From Flavonifractor sp. AGMB03687 (GTDB taxonomy: Bacteria > Bacillota > Clostridia > Oscillospirales > Oscillospiraceae): a stretch of 64,000 nt of DNA. The position numbers were made by a program, and so were the translations under genes. The notes beneath the pieces are model-generated. The model was not told the DNA's origin and ran no database searches. It saw only the letters and a list, made by a program, of their open reading frames with translations. This document shows positions 23,276 through 31,840 of the stretch, piece after piece. The stretch's first letter is position 1. The number at the start of each line of letters is the position of its first letter. Location of the stretch: positions 248,001 to 312,000 of the forward strand of contig NZ_JADKZI010000001.1 of the NCBI RefSeq assembly GCF_017811815.1. The letters are read 5' to 3'.

Positions 23276-24544
23276 ATGTCAACAAAACCCGCAACGGCCC
23301 AGCAAAGTGACATCTTTGACATGCCAAAGGGCAGCATTTTTAAGAAGCTGGCCTACGTTCTGGCCTTCGTTGGCCCCGCATCCATGATCTGCTCCACCTC
23401 CATGGGTCCCGGTACCGCAACGTCCTGCATCCAGGCCGGCGCGTCTTTTGGCTTTGATATGCTGTGGGCGGTCATTCTTAGCGGCCTGATGTGCGGCGGC
23501 GTCGCCTATCTGGGCGCTAAGGTCACCGCTATCTCCGGCAAACCCGCCTATGAGTTCATTGAGGAAAAGATCGGTCGCGTTCCCTCCGTTATCCTGTTCC
23601 TGGTGGTGCTGTGTACCTGGTACATGGTCGTCTACAGTCAAGGCGCCACGATGATGCACCTGAACAATATCATCTTCGGCGAGCGTTTCGGCACCATCGC
23701 CTTCATCATCACCATCGCCATCATCGCCTACCTCTATGTGGTCAGTTCCAACACCAGCGTGGTAAAGATCGCTTCCATCATGTGTACCCTGATGGCCGCC
23801 ATCTTCTTCATCAATATCTTTGTCTGCCAGCCCAGCCTGAGCGACATGGCCAAGGGCTTGATCCCCAGGATTCCCGGCGGCGTGCAGGGCGCCATCATCA
23901 TGGCCGGCATCGTGGGCGGCTCTGCCCCTGGCACCTCCGCCCTGTGGTATTCCTACTCCGTCAAGAACCAGAAGTGGGATACCCCCAAGGCTCTGGGCTT
24001 CATTAAATATGATCAGATCATCTTCGCCGGTATGTTTACCATCTTCTCCCTGGGTATCTTCATCTCCGGCGCTGCGGTGCTAAATCCCGCTGGGATCCAG
24101 GTCTCCTCCGCGCTGGACGCCGCCGTGGCTCTGAAGCCCATCGCCGGGAACTTTGCCACCTACATCTTTATCGCCGGTTTCTGGGGCGCCGTGTTCACCA
24201 CCATCGGCGGCATGAGCACCTTGGCTACCTACTGCCTCAACTCCATGGTCCGCATCCATGAGGACCGCACCAACATCAAGGTCCGCAAGTTCGTCCTCAT
24301 CGGCATCGTGGTCAGCCTGCTGGGCGGTCTGTCCGGCGGCAATGCCCTGTCCCTGCTGGTCAACTTCATGGGCGCACTGAACATCGGCGGCCTGGTCATC
24401 ATTGCCATCCTGCTGTTCTACTGCTGCAACAAGAAGTTCACTGGCCCCGAGTATGCCACCAAGTGGTACACCATCGTGCTGGGCCTCGTTATCCTGGGCT
24501 TCAACGTCTACTCCGCCTGGACCTACGTGGCACGTTTTCTGTAA
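23276..24544 (+). CDS. Nramp-related (LeuT-fold) transporter lacking the metal motifs
   Basis: A 422-residue membrane protein with about eleven spans, organised like Nramp/MntH. The TM1 metal-binding motif D-P-G-N is replaced by GPGT (STSMGPGTATSCIQAGASFGF). The TM6 M-P-H is replaced by APG (GGSAPGTSALWYSY). Asp, Asn and Met, the residues that hold the metal in canonical Nramp proteins, are therefore missing. This matches known Nramp-related proteins that carry other substrates. Its position between the reductase and SDR genes suggests uptake of the operon's organic substrate. Start after AAAGGAGG. Confidence 0.82.
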   Translation: MSTKPATAQQSDIFDMPKGSIFKKLAYVLAFVGPASMICSTSMGPGTATSCIQAGASFGFDMLWAVILSGLMCGGVAYLGAKVTAISGKPAYEFIEEKIGRVPSVILFLVVLCTWYMVVYSQGATMMHLNNIIFGERFGTIAFIITIAIIAYLYVVSSNTSVVKIASIMCTLMAAIFFINIFVCQPSLSDMAKGLIPRIPGGVQGAIIMAGIVGGSAPGTSALWYSYSVKNQKWDTPKALGFIKYDQIIFAGMFTIFSLGIFISGAAVLNPAGIQVSSALDAAVALKPIAGNFATYIFIAGFWGAVFTTIGGMSTLATYCLNSMVRIHEDRTNIKVRKFVLIGIVVSLLGGLSGGNALSLLVNFMGALNIGGLVIIAILLFYCCNKKFTGPEYATKWYTIVLGLVILGFNVYSAWTYVARFL

Positions 24545-24557
24545 GCTACCCCGACCT

Positions 24558-24590
24558 GTCCCCACCGGGGTCTTTCCGGTGGGGACTTTT
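24558..24590 (+). terminator. Intra-operon hairpin with short U-tract
   Basis: GTCCCCACCGG (24558-24568) pairs with CCGGTGGGGAC (24576-24586) and is followed by TTTT. It lies between the transporter and the SDR gene and could lower expression of the downstream half of the operon. Confidence 0.7.
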
Positions 24591-24616
24591 GACCAAAGAA
24601 AGGATGTGCTGCTATT

Positions 24617-25360
24617 ATGGAACTGCAAGATCGAGTCGCCATCATCACCGGGGCCAGCTCTGGCATCGGCGAGGTGATCGCCCAGTTTTACCTGAAGGAG
24701 GGCGCCTACGTCTACGGTTGCGGCCTGGAGCCCGCCGCCAACTTCAGTGACCCCAGATTCTTCTATCAGCAGTGTGATATCTGTGACCCGGACCAGACTA
24801 CTACAGTGGTGGAGGGCTGCGTCAGAGAGTTCGGCAAAGTGGATATCCTGGTCAACTGCGCCGGAGTCACCGGCCTGGGCACCATCGACGACACCTCGGT
24901 GGCCGAGTTCCGCCGTCAGTTTGAGATCAACGTCTTCGGCCTGTACACTATGACCAAGGCAGCCATTGACGAGGTGCGCAAGTCGGAGCACGCCGTCATC
25001 GTCAACATCGTCTCCGAACTGGGCGTCAAAGCTATCCCAAACCGTATCGCCTATTGCCCCTCCAAGGCTGCAGTGGAGATGCTCACCCGCTGTCTGGCCG
25101 CCGACTGCGGTCCCCGGGTGCGGGTCAACGGCATCCTTCCCGGCTTGACCGAGACCCCTATGACCAAAATGCGCTACGAGGACGCCCCCGACCCGGAGGC
25201 TGAGCGTCAGAAGACCCGGGACCGCTACGTCCTCAAGCGGATGTGCGTGCCTGAAGACGTGGCCAACGGCGCCGTGTTCCTGGCCAGCGACCGCAGCTCC
25301 TTCATCACCGGCGACATGCTGGCGGTGTGCGGCGGCGGACAATTCATTACCTGTCAGTAA
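24617..25360 (+). CDS. Short-chain dehydrogenase/reductase
   Basis: A 247-residue classical SDR. TGASSGIG binds the nucleotide, NCAGV is the conserved NNAG-type strand, and the catalytic Ser...Tyr-x-x-x-Lys is present (IVSELGVKAIPNRIAYCPSKAAVEM). The C-terminus (ITGDMLAVCGGGQFI) follows the usual fold. It would oxidise or reduce a hydroxyl/carbonyl group in the pathway; cofactor preference cannot be read with confidence. It lies downstream of an intra-operon hairpin and 12 bases before the M20 gene. Confidence 0.9.
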   Translation: MELQDRVAIITGASSGIGEVIAQFYLKEGAYVYGCGLEPAANFSDPRFFYQQCDICDPDQTTTVVEGCVREFGKVDILVNCAGVTGLGTIDDTSVAEFRRQFEINVFGLYTMTKAAIDEVRKSEHAVIVNIVSELGVKAIPNRIAYCPSKAAVEMLTRCLAADCGPRVRVNGILPGLTETPMTKMRYEDAPDPEAERQKTRDRYVLKRMCVPEDVANGAVFLASDRSSFITGDMLAVCGGGQFITCQ

Positions 25361-25372
25361 GGAGGTCCTGCT

Positions 25373-26536
25373 ATGGACACGCTCACCGCTGTTCTCTCCC
25401 TTGAAGAACACCTGCTGGAGCTGCGGCACCACATCCACCAAAATCCTGAACTGGGTTGGCAGGAGCAGGAGACCCAGGCGCTCATCCTCCGTGAGCTGGA
25501 GGAGCTGGGTATCCCCTGTGAGACTGTGTGTGGAACTGGCGTCATTGCTACGCTGGAGGGAGGGCAGCCCGGGCCGGTGGTGGGCCTGCGGGCCGATATG
25601 GATGCTCTGCCCATCCAGGAGAAGCTGGACGCGCCCTATCGCTCCCGGAAAGACGGGGTCAAGCACGCCTGTGGTCACGACTGTCATGTGGCCATGCTGC
25701 TGACTGCGGCCCGGGTGCTGACCGGATGTCGGGACCAGCTCCACGGGACGGTCAAGTTCATTTTCCAACCCGCGGAGGAGATCATCGAGGGGGCCCATGC
25801 CATGGCCCAGCTCCCCCAGATGGAGGGTATCGACCGTATATTCGGCCTCCATGTATGGAATGACCTGGATGTAGGCACCTTTTCGGTCGAGGTGGGTCCC
25901 CGCCTGGCCTGCGCCGACAACATCTACCTCACGATCCGGGGCAAGAGCGCTCACGGCGCCCAGCCTCACAACGGGGTAGACGCCATCGTGGCGGCCTGCG
26001 CTGTGGTGGAACAGCTCCAGACGGCGGTCAGTCGGAAGGTCGACCCCCTGGAGCCGGTGGTGGTGACCATTGGCACCATCCATGGGGGCACCGCCTCCAA
26101 CATCATCGCCGATGAGGTCCAACTTTCCGGCACGGTGCGTTGCTTCAATAAGGATCTGCGGGCCGATCTGCCCCGGATACTGGAGGACCTCGCTGTAACG
26201 ACCGCCCAGGCCCACGGCGCCACCTGTGGATTTAAATATGCCCCCTGTGCCCCCCCTGTCATCAATGAGACATCCAGTACCGCCATCGCCCAGAAGGCCG
26301 TGACCGACCTCTTCGGCGCGGACAAGCTGGTCCACCTGGAAAAAACCATGGGCGGTGAGGACTTCTCCTGGTTTCTGGAAAAGATCCCTGGCTGCTATAT
26401 CTTTGTAGGAGCCCGCAACGAAGCTGCCGGCAAGTGCTGGCCACACCACCACGCCTGCTTTGATGTGGACGAGCGATCTCTGGTGAACGGCACCGCGTTG
26501 CTGGTGAAGCTTGCCCTGGGCGATGGAAAGGAGTGA
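25373..26536 (+). CDS. M20 family amidohydrolase (M20D-type)
   Basis: A 387-residue metal-dependent amidohydrolase. LRADMDALPIQE, KHACGHDCHVAMLL, FIFQPAEEIIEGAHAM and FGLHVWND hold the Cys/His/Glu metal ligands and the general-base Glu of M20D enzymes (hippurate hydrolase/N-acyl-amino-acid amidohydrolase). GGEDFSWFLEKIPGCYIFVGA is the C-terminal signature. In the known ATC pathway an M20-family enzyme hydrolyses N-carbamoyl-cysteine; here the same step or deacylation of an N-acyl-cysteine would release cysteine for the desulfidase. Start after AAGGAGG. Confidence 0.9.
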   Translation: MDTLTAVLSLEEHLLELRHHIHQNPELGWQEQETQALILRELEELGIPCETVCGTGVIATLEGGQPGPVVGLRADMDALPIQEKLDAPYRSRKDGVKHACGHDCHVAMLLTAARVLTGCRDQLHGTVKFIFQPAEEIIEGAHAMAQLPQMEGIDRIFGLHVWNDLDVGTFSVEVGPRLACADNIYLTIRGKSAHGAQPHNGVDAIVAACAVVEQLQTAVSRKVDPLEPVVVTIGTIHGGTASNIIADEVQLSGTVRCFNKDLRADLPRILEDLAVTTAQAHGATCGFKYAPCAPPVINETSSTAIAQKAVTDLFGADKLVHLEKTMGGEDFSWFLEKIPGCYIFVGARNEAAGKCWPHHHACFDVDERSLVNGTALLVKLALGDGKE

Positions 26537-26541
26537 GGATC

Positions 26542-27393
26542 ATGCCGGAAGGTGAAAAGGTGAATTTCACCGCAGAGTTCAACAAAAACAAAGAAGAACT
26601 CCTGGCCATGGACGAAACGGAGTTCCGCGCCCGCTTTCGGGAGCGGACCCACCACACTCTGGAGATCCAGACCTACGCCAACGCCTACCGCCGCAAAGTC
26701 CTCTCGCCCAATCAAGACAAGACGGTCCAGATGTACCTGGAGGTATGGCGGGAGCGGGGACTGTCCGAGGACCTGCCCGAGTATGTCTTTGCCCAGACAC
26801 TCCTGAGCATGGCCTACACTCTAATGGAGGGTGGGCAGGTGAACCTGGCCCCCTACGTCTGTCCCCCGATCACAGAGGAGGAGCGGGCGGCCTTTGAGCG
26901 GGTGCTCTACGAGCGCCGCTCTGTGCGGGAGTGGAAGCGCGCCCCTGTGCCCGACGAGGTGCTGAACAAAGTACTGGAAGCGGGGCTTTGGGCGGCCCAC
27001 GCCTGCAACCTCCAGTCCATCCGCTACCTGGTAGTACGGGAGGAGACCACCCCAGGTCTCTTCCGGGGGAGCGACATTCCCGGCGGCCCCGTCCATATCG
27101 TGGTCCTTCAGGACATGCGAGTCTACCGGGCCAACCCGGTGATGCCAGAGTCCAACCAGTTGCTGGACGCGGGGGCTGCCGCCCAGAACCTGGTGCTGGC
27201 GGCCTACGCCTATGGCTTGGGTGGCTGTTGGCTCACCTTTACTAGTCAGGCCATGAAGGACCGCATCCGCCAAGCAGTGGATCTGCCGGACCACTACCGG
27301 ATGACCACCTATGTGGATGTGGGCTGGCCCGACCAATCTCCCTATCCGCCCCAACGTCTGGGGCTGGAGGAAGCCATCATCAAGTCATGTTAG
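26542..27393 (+). CDS. Nitroreductase-family FMN oxidoreductase with N-terminal extension
   Basis: A 283-residue protein. Residues 1-110 are a helical extension I do not recognise (EFRARFRERTHHTLEIQTYANAYRRKVLSPNQDKTVQMYLEVW). From about residue 115 a nitroreductase domain begins, with the FMN-binding ERRSVREWKRAPVPDEVLNKVLEAGLWAAHACNLQSIRYLVV and AAAQNLVLAAYAYGLGGCWLTFTSQA. ATG 26542 is chosen over GTG 26533 because AAAGGAG then has normal spacing. The stop overlaps the region before the desulfidase start. It may reduce an unsaturated or oxidised intermediate. Confidence 0.83.
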   Translation: MPEGEKVNFTAEFNKNKEELLAMDETEFRARFRERTHHTLEIQTYANAYRRKVLSPNQDKTVQMYLEVWRERGLSEDLPEYVFAQTLLSMAYTLMEGGQVNLAPYVCPPITEEERAAFERVLYERRSVREWKRAPVPDEVLNKVLEAGLWAAHACNLQSIRYLVVREETTPGLFRGSDIPGGPVHIVVLQDMRVYRANPVMPESNQLLDAGAAAQNLVLAAYAYGLGGCWLTFTSQAMKDRIRQAVDLPDHYRMTTYVDVGWPDQSPYPPQRLGLEEAIIKSC

Positions 27394-27404
27394 GAGAATC
27401 ACCC

Positions 27405-28685
27405 ATGGAGGAAGCACTCTATCAAAATCACCTGGCCATTCTGAAAAAAGAGCTGACGGTGGCCCTGGGATGTACTGAGCCCATCGCGATCGCCTTCGTG
27501 GCCGCCAAGGCCCGCCGGGTATTAGAGACGGAACCTGTCTCCTGTGTGGTGCGCTGCAGCGGCAATATCATCAAAAATGTGATGGGCGTCACCGTTCCAA
27601 ACTCGGGAGGCCAGCGCGGCATCGACGTGGCCGCTACTCTGGGCATCGTGGGGGGCGACCCCGACCTGGAGCTGGCAGTCCTGGAGCCGGTGACCCAGGC
27701 CCATATCGACCAGGTCAAGGTCCTGTTAGACCAGGGTTTTTGCCGCTGCGAGCTGGTGGAGGGGGTTGAGAACCTCTACATCCAGGTCCTCCTTACCGAC
27801 GCGCAGGGCAACACCGCCCAGGTGGAGGCCAGGGAGTATCATAGCAACATTACCCAAATCGTCAAAAACGGCCGGACCCTCCAGTCCAATGGTGGCAACA
27901 GGGCCTCTGTTCAGTCCGACGGAGGAGAGAAGTCTCTGCTGACGGTGAAGAACATCTTGGAGTTTGCGGACTGTGTCCGCATGGAGGACGTAAAGGAGGT
28001 CATCGACCGCCAGATCTCCTACAACACTGCCATCTCCCGCGAGGGCCTATCCGGCCACTACGGCGTAGAGGCCGGCCAGGTGCTCATGTCCCACGGCGGG
28101 CAGGATGACCTGCGCATCCGGGCCAGGGCCGCCGCCGCTGCGGGCAGCGATGCCCGCATGAGCGGCTGCCCCCTGCCAGTGGTCATCAACTCAGGCAGCG
28201 GCAACCAGGGCATCACCATCACCCTACCTGTGGTGGAGTACGCTAAGCATCACCATGTGAGCGAGGAAGGCCTGCGCCGCGCCTTGGTGGCCGCCAACCT
28301 TCTTTCCGTCCACCAGAAGAAATACATCGGCAGTCTTTCCGCTTACTGCGGCGCGGTGAGTGCCGCATGCAGTGCCGCGGCGGGCATCGCTTATATGCTG
28401 GGCGAGCCCTTTGAGGTCATTTGTGACACCATCACCAACACTATCGCCACCATCGGCGGCATGGTGTGCGACGGGGCAAAGTCCTCCTGTGCCACCAAAA
28501 TAGCCACAGCTGTGGACTGTGCCCTCAACGCCCTGGAGCTTGCCAGGGAGAAACACGTCTTCCAGCCCGGTGAGGGGCTGGTCAAGCAAGATGTGGAGAC
28601 CACCATTCGCAGCGTAGGCCGTATGGGCTGCGTCGGGATGCGCAGCACGGATGTGGAGATCCTCAACATCATGCTGGAACACTGA
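27405..28685 (+). CDS. cyuA: L-cysteine desulfidase (CyuA family)
   Basis: A 426-residue serine dehydratase-like protein of the CyuA/L-cysteine desulfidase family, which splits L-cysteine to pyruvate, ammonia and hydrogen sulfide using a [4Fe-4S] cluster. Signature segments are ALGCTEPIAIAFVAAKAR, CSGNIIKNVMGVTVPNSGGQRG, VVINSGSGNQGITITLPV and CGAVSAACSAAAGIAYMLG...GGMVCDGAKSSCATKIA, the last with candidate cluster cysteines. AGGAG precedes ATG 27405; ATG 27387 has no comparable site. It closes the operon and is followed by a long hairpin, so it plausibly completes catabolism of the cysteine released upstream. Confidence 0.9.
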   Translation: MEEALYQNHLAILKKELTVALGCTEPIAIAFVAAKARRVLETEPVSCVVRCSGNIIKNVMGVTVPNSGGQRGIDVAATLGIVGGDPDLELAVLEPVTQAHIDQVKVLLDQGFCRCELVEGVENLYIQVLLTDAQGNTAQVEAREYHSNITQIVKNGRTLQSNGGNRASVQSDGGEKSLLTVKNILEFADCVRMEDVKEVIDRQISYNTAISREGLSGHYGVEAGQVLMSHGGQDDLRIRARAAAAAGSDARMSGCPLPVVINSGSGNQGITITLPVVEYAKHHHVSEEGLRRALVAANLLSVHQKKYIGSLSAYCGAVSAACSAAAGIAYMLGEPFEVICDTITNTIATIGGMVCDGAKSSCATKIATAVDCALNALELAREKHVFQPGEGLVKQDVETTIRSVGRMGCVGMRSTDVEILNIMLEH

Positions 28686-28707
28686 TCTGATATCTGCCTC
28701 TCTTCAT

Positions 28708-28748
28708 CTTGAAACCGGCCGGGCACCCTTTGCCCGGCCGGTTTCAAG
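28708..28748. terminator. 18-bp hairpin ending the catabolic operon
   Basis: CTTGAAACCGGCCGGGCA pairs perfectly with 28731-28748 over a 5-base loop. The stem is strong but lacks a U-tract (CCTATAAATT follows), so termination may need a factor. It marks the end of the catabolic block. Confidence 0.7.
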
Positions 28749-28934
28749 CCTATAAATTAAAAAGCGGACCAGTTTAGACGACCAAGCGTCTGATACGATA
28801 GGCAACTGTGCAGTCTAATAGATGACCTCTATTACGCCAGCCGTACTCGAGCGGAAGATACAGCTCTTTGCCGTTTTCTCCTTGACCGAATATTTTCGTA
28901 CTGTTTTCCTCATATCCTGTTTTCTGGTATCCTG
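28749..28934. other. Intergenic stretch before the 772-aa membrane protein stop
   Basis: About 190 bases. On the minus strand an open frame extends past the membrane-protein stop (YQKTGYEENSTKIFGQGENGKELYLPLEYGWRNRG...) but it overlaps that gene out of frame and has no ribosome site. It may be the decayed end of another gene. No terminator is visible here for the minus-strand gene. Confidence 0.3.
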
Positions 28935-31253
28935 CTAACCGCCATTTTTGATGAACAGGAAGCAGATCCCCCCAACAACTACCAGTATCATGATCCATTT
29001 GAGGATCTTTTTCCAGTTCCAGCTTTTGATCTGCTCTACGTTCTCCCGGGGCTTTTCTTCATCAAAACAAAACTGTGCTATCATAAATGGCGCGGCGCTC
29101 GACACGATATAGCCAAAATAATACCCGATGGAGCCGGGCTGGATAAATGCCAGTACCAGAGTAACGAGATATCGCGGTATGACCAGCAGCATCTGCCGTA
29201 TGACCAGCCAAAAGAAACCAGCGACGGCCCAAACGATGTTCCCGATGATGCCTGGACCAAAGCCCTCTAAATAGTCTAAGACCCCCTCGACAAACATATC
29301 GCCTATGGCTCGGCCAAAAATCACAAGGCCATTTTTGACACCGTCATAAAAATCCAGTTCGATCGCTGGTGTCTGGGCCTGGATCACAAGAGGTATCCCT
29401 GCGATATCCACACTTTTGCCAAAAAGCTTCCCGGTCGCAGAGATCTGGAAAAAGTAACTGCCGATTACTATGGCCAGGAGCAACAACGCACTGATGGTAC
29501 TCATAAGGCCGATGGCCTTCAGCTGTGTGGAATTCTCGCAGCGGAATGCCAACTCATCCAGTTCATCCTTTGCTTCCTGAGAAAGATCAGCAGATACGAT
29601 CTGATGTTTTATCTCCTGAATATGCCGCTTTGCGTGCTGACCACTCAGACTGTCTTTAATTTTTTGGTAGGTTTTTTCTGCCTGCCGCGCTTGTTCGCGT
29701 GTAGCGTACTGTTTTCCGAGGGCAGTCCGACAAGCCTGATCGATCTTGTCCAGGCGGTATTGGATCTCATCCAAATATCGGTGTGCCAGGACCGCCGGAT
29801 TGTTCCCACTGCGGATCTGCGCCTGGAGCTTCAACAATGCCTGCTCTGCATCCGGACCGTCTCCACAGACTTCCAACGCCTGGTATAGTTTCTTGGCAAC
29901 AGCTCGGATATGCACGGCTTCCTCGGGCGTCTCACAGTTCAGCGGTTCACTTTCTGGAAGCAAGATATCAACAGTGCAAAGTTCCTGTTTCAAATCAAGA
30001 CGGCGCTGCTGCAAGTCCTCCTGATATCGCTTGCTGATGGCAGAGGCATATGCACCGATCCGCTGCTCGGCATCCTCCATGGAAGATAGACTTTGGAAAT
30101 CTACGGATCGGAGGATGTCTTGGATCTGTTTCTGTTCTTCACGGGCTTCATCTGCTTCTCGCCTGCTGGGGAACACCACACCCTCAACGGTTCGATATCG
30201 AAGATCAAAGCGGCTGATAGCATCGTCGATTTCCTGTAATACTTCCATATCGCCGGTATAGTGCATCTTGGCGCAGAGAGCCAACACTTTATCATGGGCT
30301 TCCAGTGCCTGCGCCTCAGTGTCCAAAGGAAGTGTTTTGGCGTATGCGATCAACTGTGCCTCCTTTTCTTCCTGGATCGCCAATACGCCAAAATAGCCGG
30401 CGACCTGCTCCAACTGGCCGTCAGGATCTCCGAATCTGCGCAATGCAAAGCGATACCAATCATCCTGATAGGGATCCAGATAGAAAGATTGGATCAGGGC
30501 ATTGCGGCATTGGGTATCATCGGAAATGTACTGCGCGTTATTTAGGATGGATACAGCAGCCCTTTGGGCTTCTTCCGTCGGCATGCCCTTCATAGGTAGC
30601 GAGTCTATCCCTGTTTCAGAGAGGCAATGGATGAGTGCATAGTGACAGTTGAATGCTGAAAGAAACACACCATCTGCGATCTTAGCAAATGTATTTGGAT
30701 CATCAAAGATACGGCCCATCTTCATACTGCTGGAGATGCTGGAGGCCGCTTTTCCAAGCGCATTGAAGACCATATGCCCTGCGCCGATAGCCATGTTCAT
30801 AGCCCCAGCCATGGCCATCCCTTTTACGGCCCCGGAAAACCCAAAGCCGCCTCCAACGATCCTGCCGCGATACTGTCTCCGGGCCTTTCTGTACTCATCC
30901 ATTTGAGCTTCGTTCATAGTGATCTCCGCATATTTATCGCAGACTTCCATATAAGGCTCTGTCCATGCGGTGATGAGTGGCTCATACGCTTGTGAGAACG
31001 CCTCCTGGTCGATGGTCAGGATATCATGATCGACCAATTCCTGGATGCAGGCTTGTACAACGGGAAGCAGAGCTCCTTCGACCTGATCAGGTATCGCTTT
31101 AACGACTTGTTCCAAACTGTGGTTATTTTGGTACAGTCCTTTAAATCTACTTTTCGCTTGTTGGGCAAGCAAAAAGTATTGTCTCCTATAGTCATTATAA
31201 GCTACCTTAGATGCATCGATGGTGATTTGCTGTCCCAGTAATCGGTACTCCAT
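28935..31253 (-). CDS. Large hypothetical protein with C-terminal membrane segments
   Basis: A 772-residue protein I cannot place in a family. A glycine-rich segment (GRIVGGGFGFSGAVKGMAMAGAMNMAIGAGHMVFNALG) lies near residue 130. A long charged helical/coiled-coil centre contains LKQELCTVDILLPESEPLN and TREQARQAEKTYQKIKDSL. From about residue 600 there are several hydrophobic spans (ALLLLAIVIGSYFF, IIGNIVWAVAGFFWLVIRQMLLVI, YLVTLVLAFIQ, WIMILVVVGGICFLFI). The layout is cytoplasmic sensor or scaffold followed by membrane anchor. It is divergent from an XRE regulator over a perfect operator-like repeat, and a defence or stress role is possible but unproven. Confidence 0.6.
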   Translation of the reverse strand: MEYRLLGQQITIDASKVAYNDYRRQYFLLAQQAKSRFKGLYQNNHSLEQVVKAIPDQVEGALLPVVQACIQELVDHDILTIDQEAFSQAYEPLITAWTEPYMEVCDKYAEITMNEAQMDEYRKARRQYRGRIVGGGFGFSGAVKGMAMAGAMNMAIGAGHMVFNALGKAASSISSSMKMGRIFDDPNTFAKIADGVFLSAFNCHYALIHCLSETGIDSLPMKGMPTEEAQRAAVSILNNAQYISDDTQCRNALIQSFYLDPYQDDWYRFALRRFGDPDGQLEQVAGYFGVLAIQEEKEAQLIAYAKTLPLDTEAQALEAHDKVLALCAKMHYTGDMEVLQEIDDAISRFDLRYRTVEGVVFPSRREADEAREEQKQIQDILRSVDFQSLSSMEDAEQRIGAYASAISKRYQEDLQQRRLDLKQELCTVDILLPESEPLNCETPEEAVHIRAVAKKLYQALEVCGDGPDAEQALLKLQAQIRSGNNPAVLAHRYLDEIQYRLDKIDQACRTALGKQYATREQARQAEKTYQKIKDSLSGQHAKRHIQEIKHQIVSADLSQEAKDELDELAFRCENSTQLKAIGLMSTISALLLLAIVIGSYFFQISATGKLFGKSVDIAGIPLVIQAQTPAIELDFYDGVKNGLVIFGRAIGDMFVEGVLDYLEGFGPGIIGNIVWAVAGFFWLVIRQMLLVIPRYLVTLVLAFIQPGSIGYYFGYIVSSAAPFMIAQFCFDEEKPRENVEQIKSWNWKKILKWIMILVVVGGICFLFIKNGG

Positions 31254-31319
31254 TTTTCTCCCTCCTGTCTTCTTTAAATATATAACATATATCTATATAG
31301 ATGTAAATAATCCCAGGAT

Positions 31320-31343
31320 ATTTTGCTAAAGTTATAGCAAAAT
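31320..31343. promoter_or_regulatory. Operator-like inverted repeat before the XRE gene
   Basis: ATTTTGCTA (31320-31328) and TAGCAAAAT (31335-31343) form a perfect 9-bp inverted repeat with a 6-base gap in the divergent intergenic region. It is a likely site for the XRE protein encoded at 31360. Confidence 0.6.
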
Positions 31344-31359
31344 GAATGGGAGTATCATT

Positions 31360-31659
31360 ATGGAGATAGGCAAACGCATCATGGAATTGAGAGAAGCTGC
31401 CGGCTGGACTACCAACCGTCTGGCCAATCTATGCGGGCTTTCCCAGAGCTTCCTGCGCTCAGTAGAGCTAGGTGAGAAAGGGATCTCGGTGGAAAACCTC
31501 CAGCTGATCTGTGATACCCTGCATATCTCTCTGCGGGATTTTTTTGATGTTCCATCTGACCAGGACACAGAGCAGGAGCGTTTGCTGAGGCAAATAGCCA
31601 AACTCACAGATGAGCAGAAACTGGCATTGATCTCTTTCTTAGAAACAATGTCCAAATAA
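31360..31659 (+). CDS. XRE-family helix-turn-helix regulator
   Basis: A 99-residue regulator: IGKRIMELREAAGWTTNRLANLCGLSQSFLRSVELGEKGISVENLQLICDTLHISLRDFF, a SinR/CI-type helix-turn-helix, then a short helical tail. ATG 31360 has GGGAG eight bases upstream; the upstream ATG at 31342 lies within the operator repeat. It is divergent from the 772-aa membrane protein and probably controls it. Confidence 0.88.
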   Translation: MEIGKRIMELREAAGWTTNRLANLCGLSQSFLRSVELGEKGISVENLQLICDTLHISLRDFFDVPSDQDTEQERLLRQIAKLTDEQKLALISFLETMSK

Positions 31660-31665
31660 AAACAG

Positions 31666-31691
31666 GGGGTTCCCGTCAGTACGGGAACCCC
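31666..31691 (-). terminator. Terminator between convergent small genes
   Basis: GGGGTTCCCGT (31666-31676) pairs with ACGGGAACCCC (31681-31691). On the minus strand it is followed by CTGTTTTTATTT, so it ends the two small genes at 31676-32088. It overlaps their stop codon. Confidence 0.75.
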
Positions 31692-31840
31692 AGATAATCC
31701 AGCAGGGCGTTCTTGCTGATTCTCCACTCCCGGCCTACCTTGACGGCCGGGAGTTCTCCATTCTGGATCATCCTGCGAATCTGCTGGCGGCTGGTTTTGA
31801 GCAATGCTGCCGCCTCCTTCACCGTCAGGACCTCGCTCAT
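31676..31840 (-). CDS. Small excisionase-type helix-turn-helix protein
   Basis: A 54-residue protein (MSEVLTVKEAAALLKTSRQQIRRMIQNGELPAVKVGREWRISKNALLDYLGF), the standard helix-turn-helix_17/excisionase fold. Its ATG overlaps the stop of the upstream 83-codon gene (ATGA). Lying at the opposite end of the same element from the integrase, it may be a second recombination directionality factor or a regulator. Confidence 0.82.
   Translation of the reverse strand: MSEVLTVKEAAALLKTSRQQIRRMIQNGELPAVKVGREWRISKNALLDYLGFPY

Noticed and set aside
24080-26452. A 790-codon open frame on the minus strand
   Set aside because: It is antisense to the transporter end, the SDR and the M20 gene, all with clear motifs and ribosome sites. 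High GC makes long antisense frames common here, and its translation is low-complexity (Gly/His/Asp-rich).
28774-28998. Minus-strand frame of 74 codons overlapping the membrane-protein end
   Set aside because: It overlaps the coding end out of frame, has no ribosome site, and could only be a decayed remnant.
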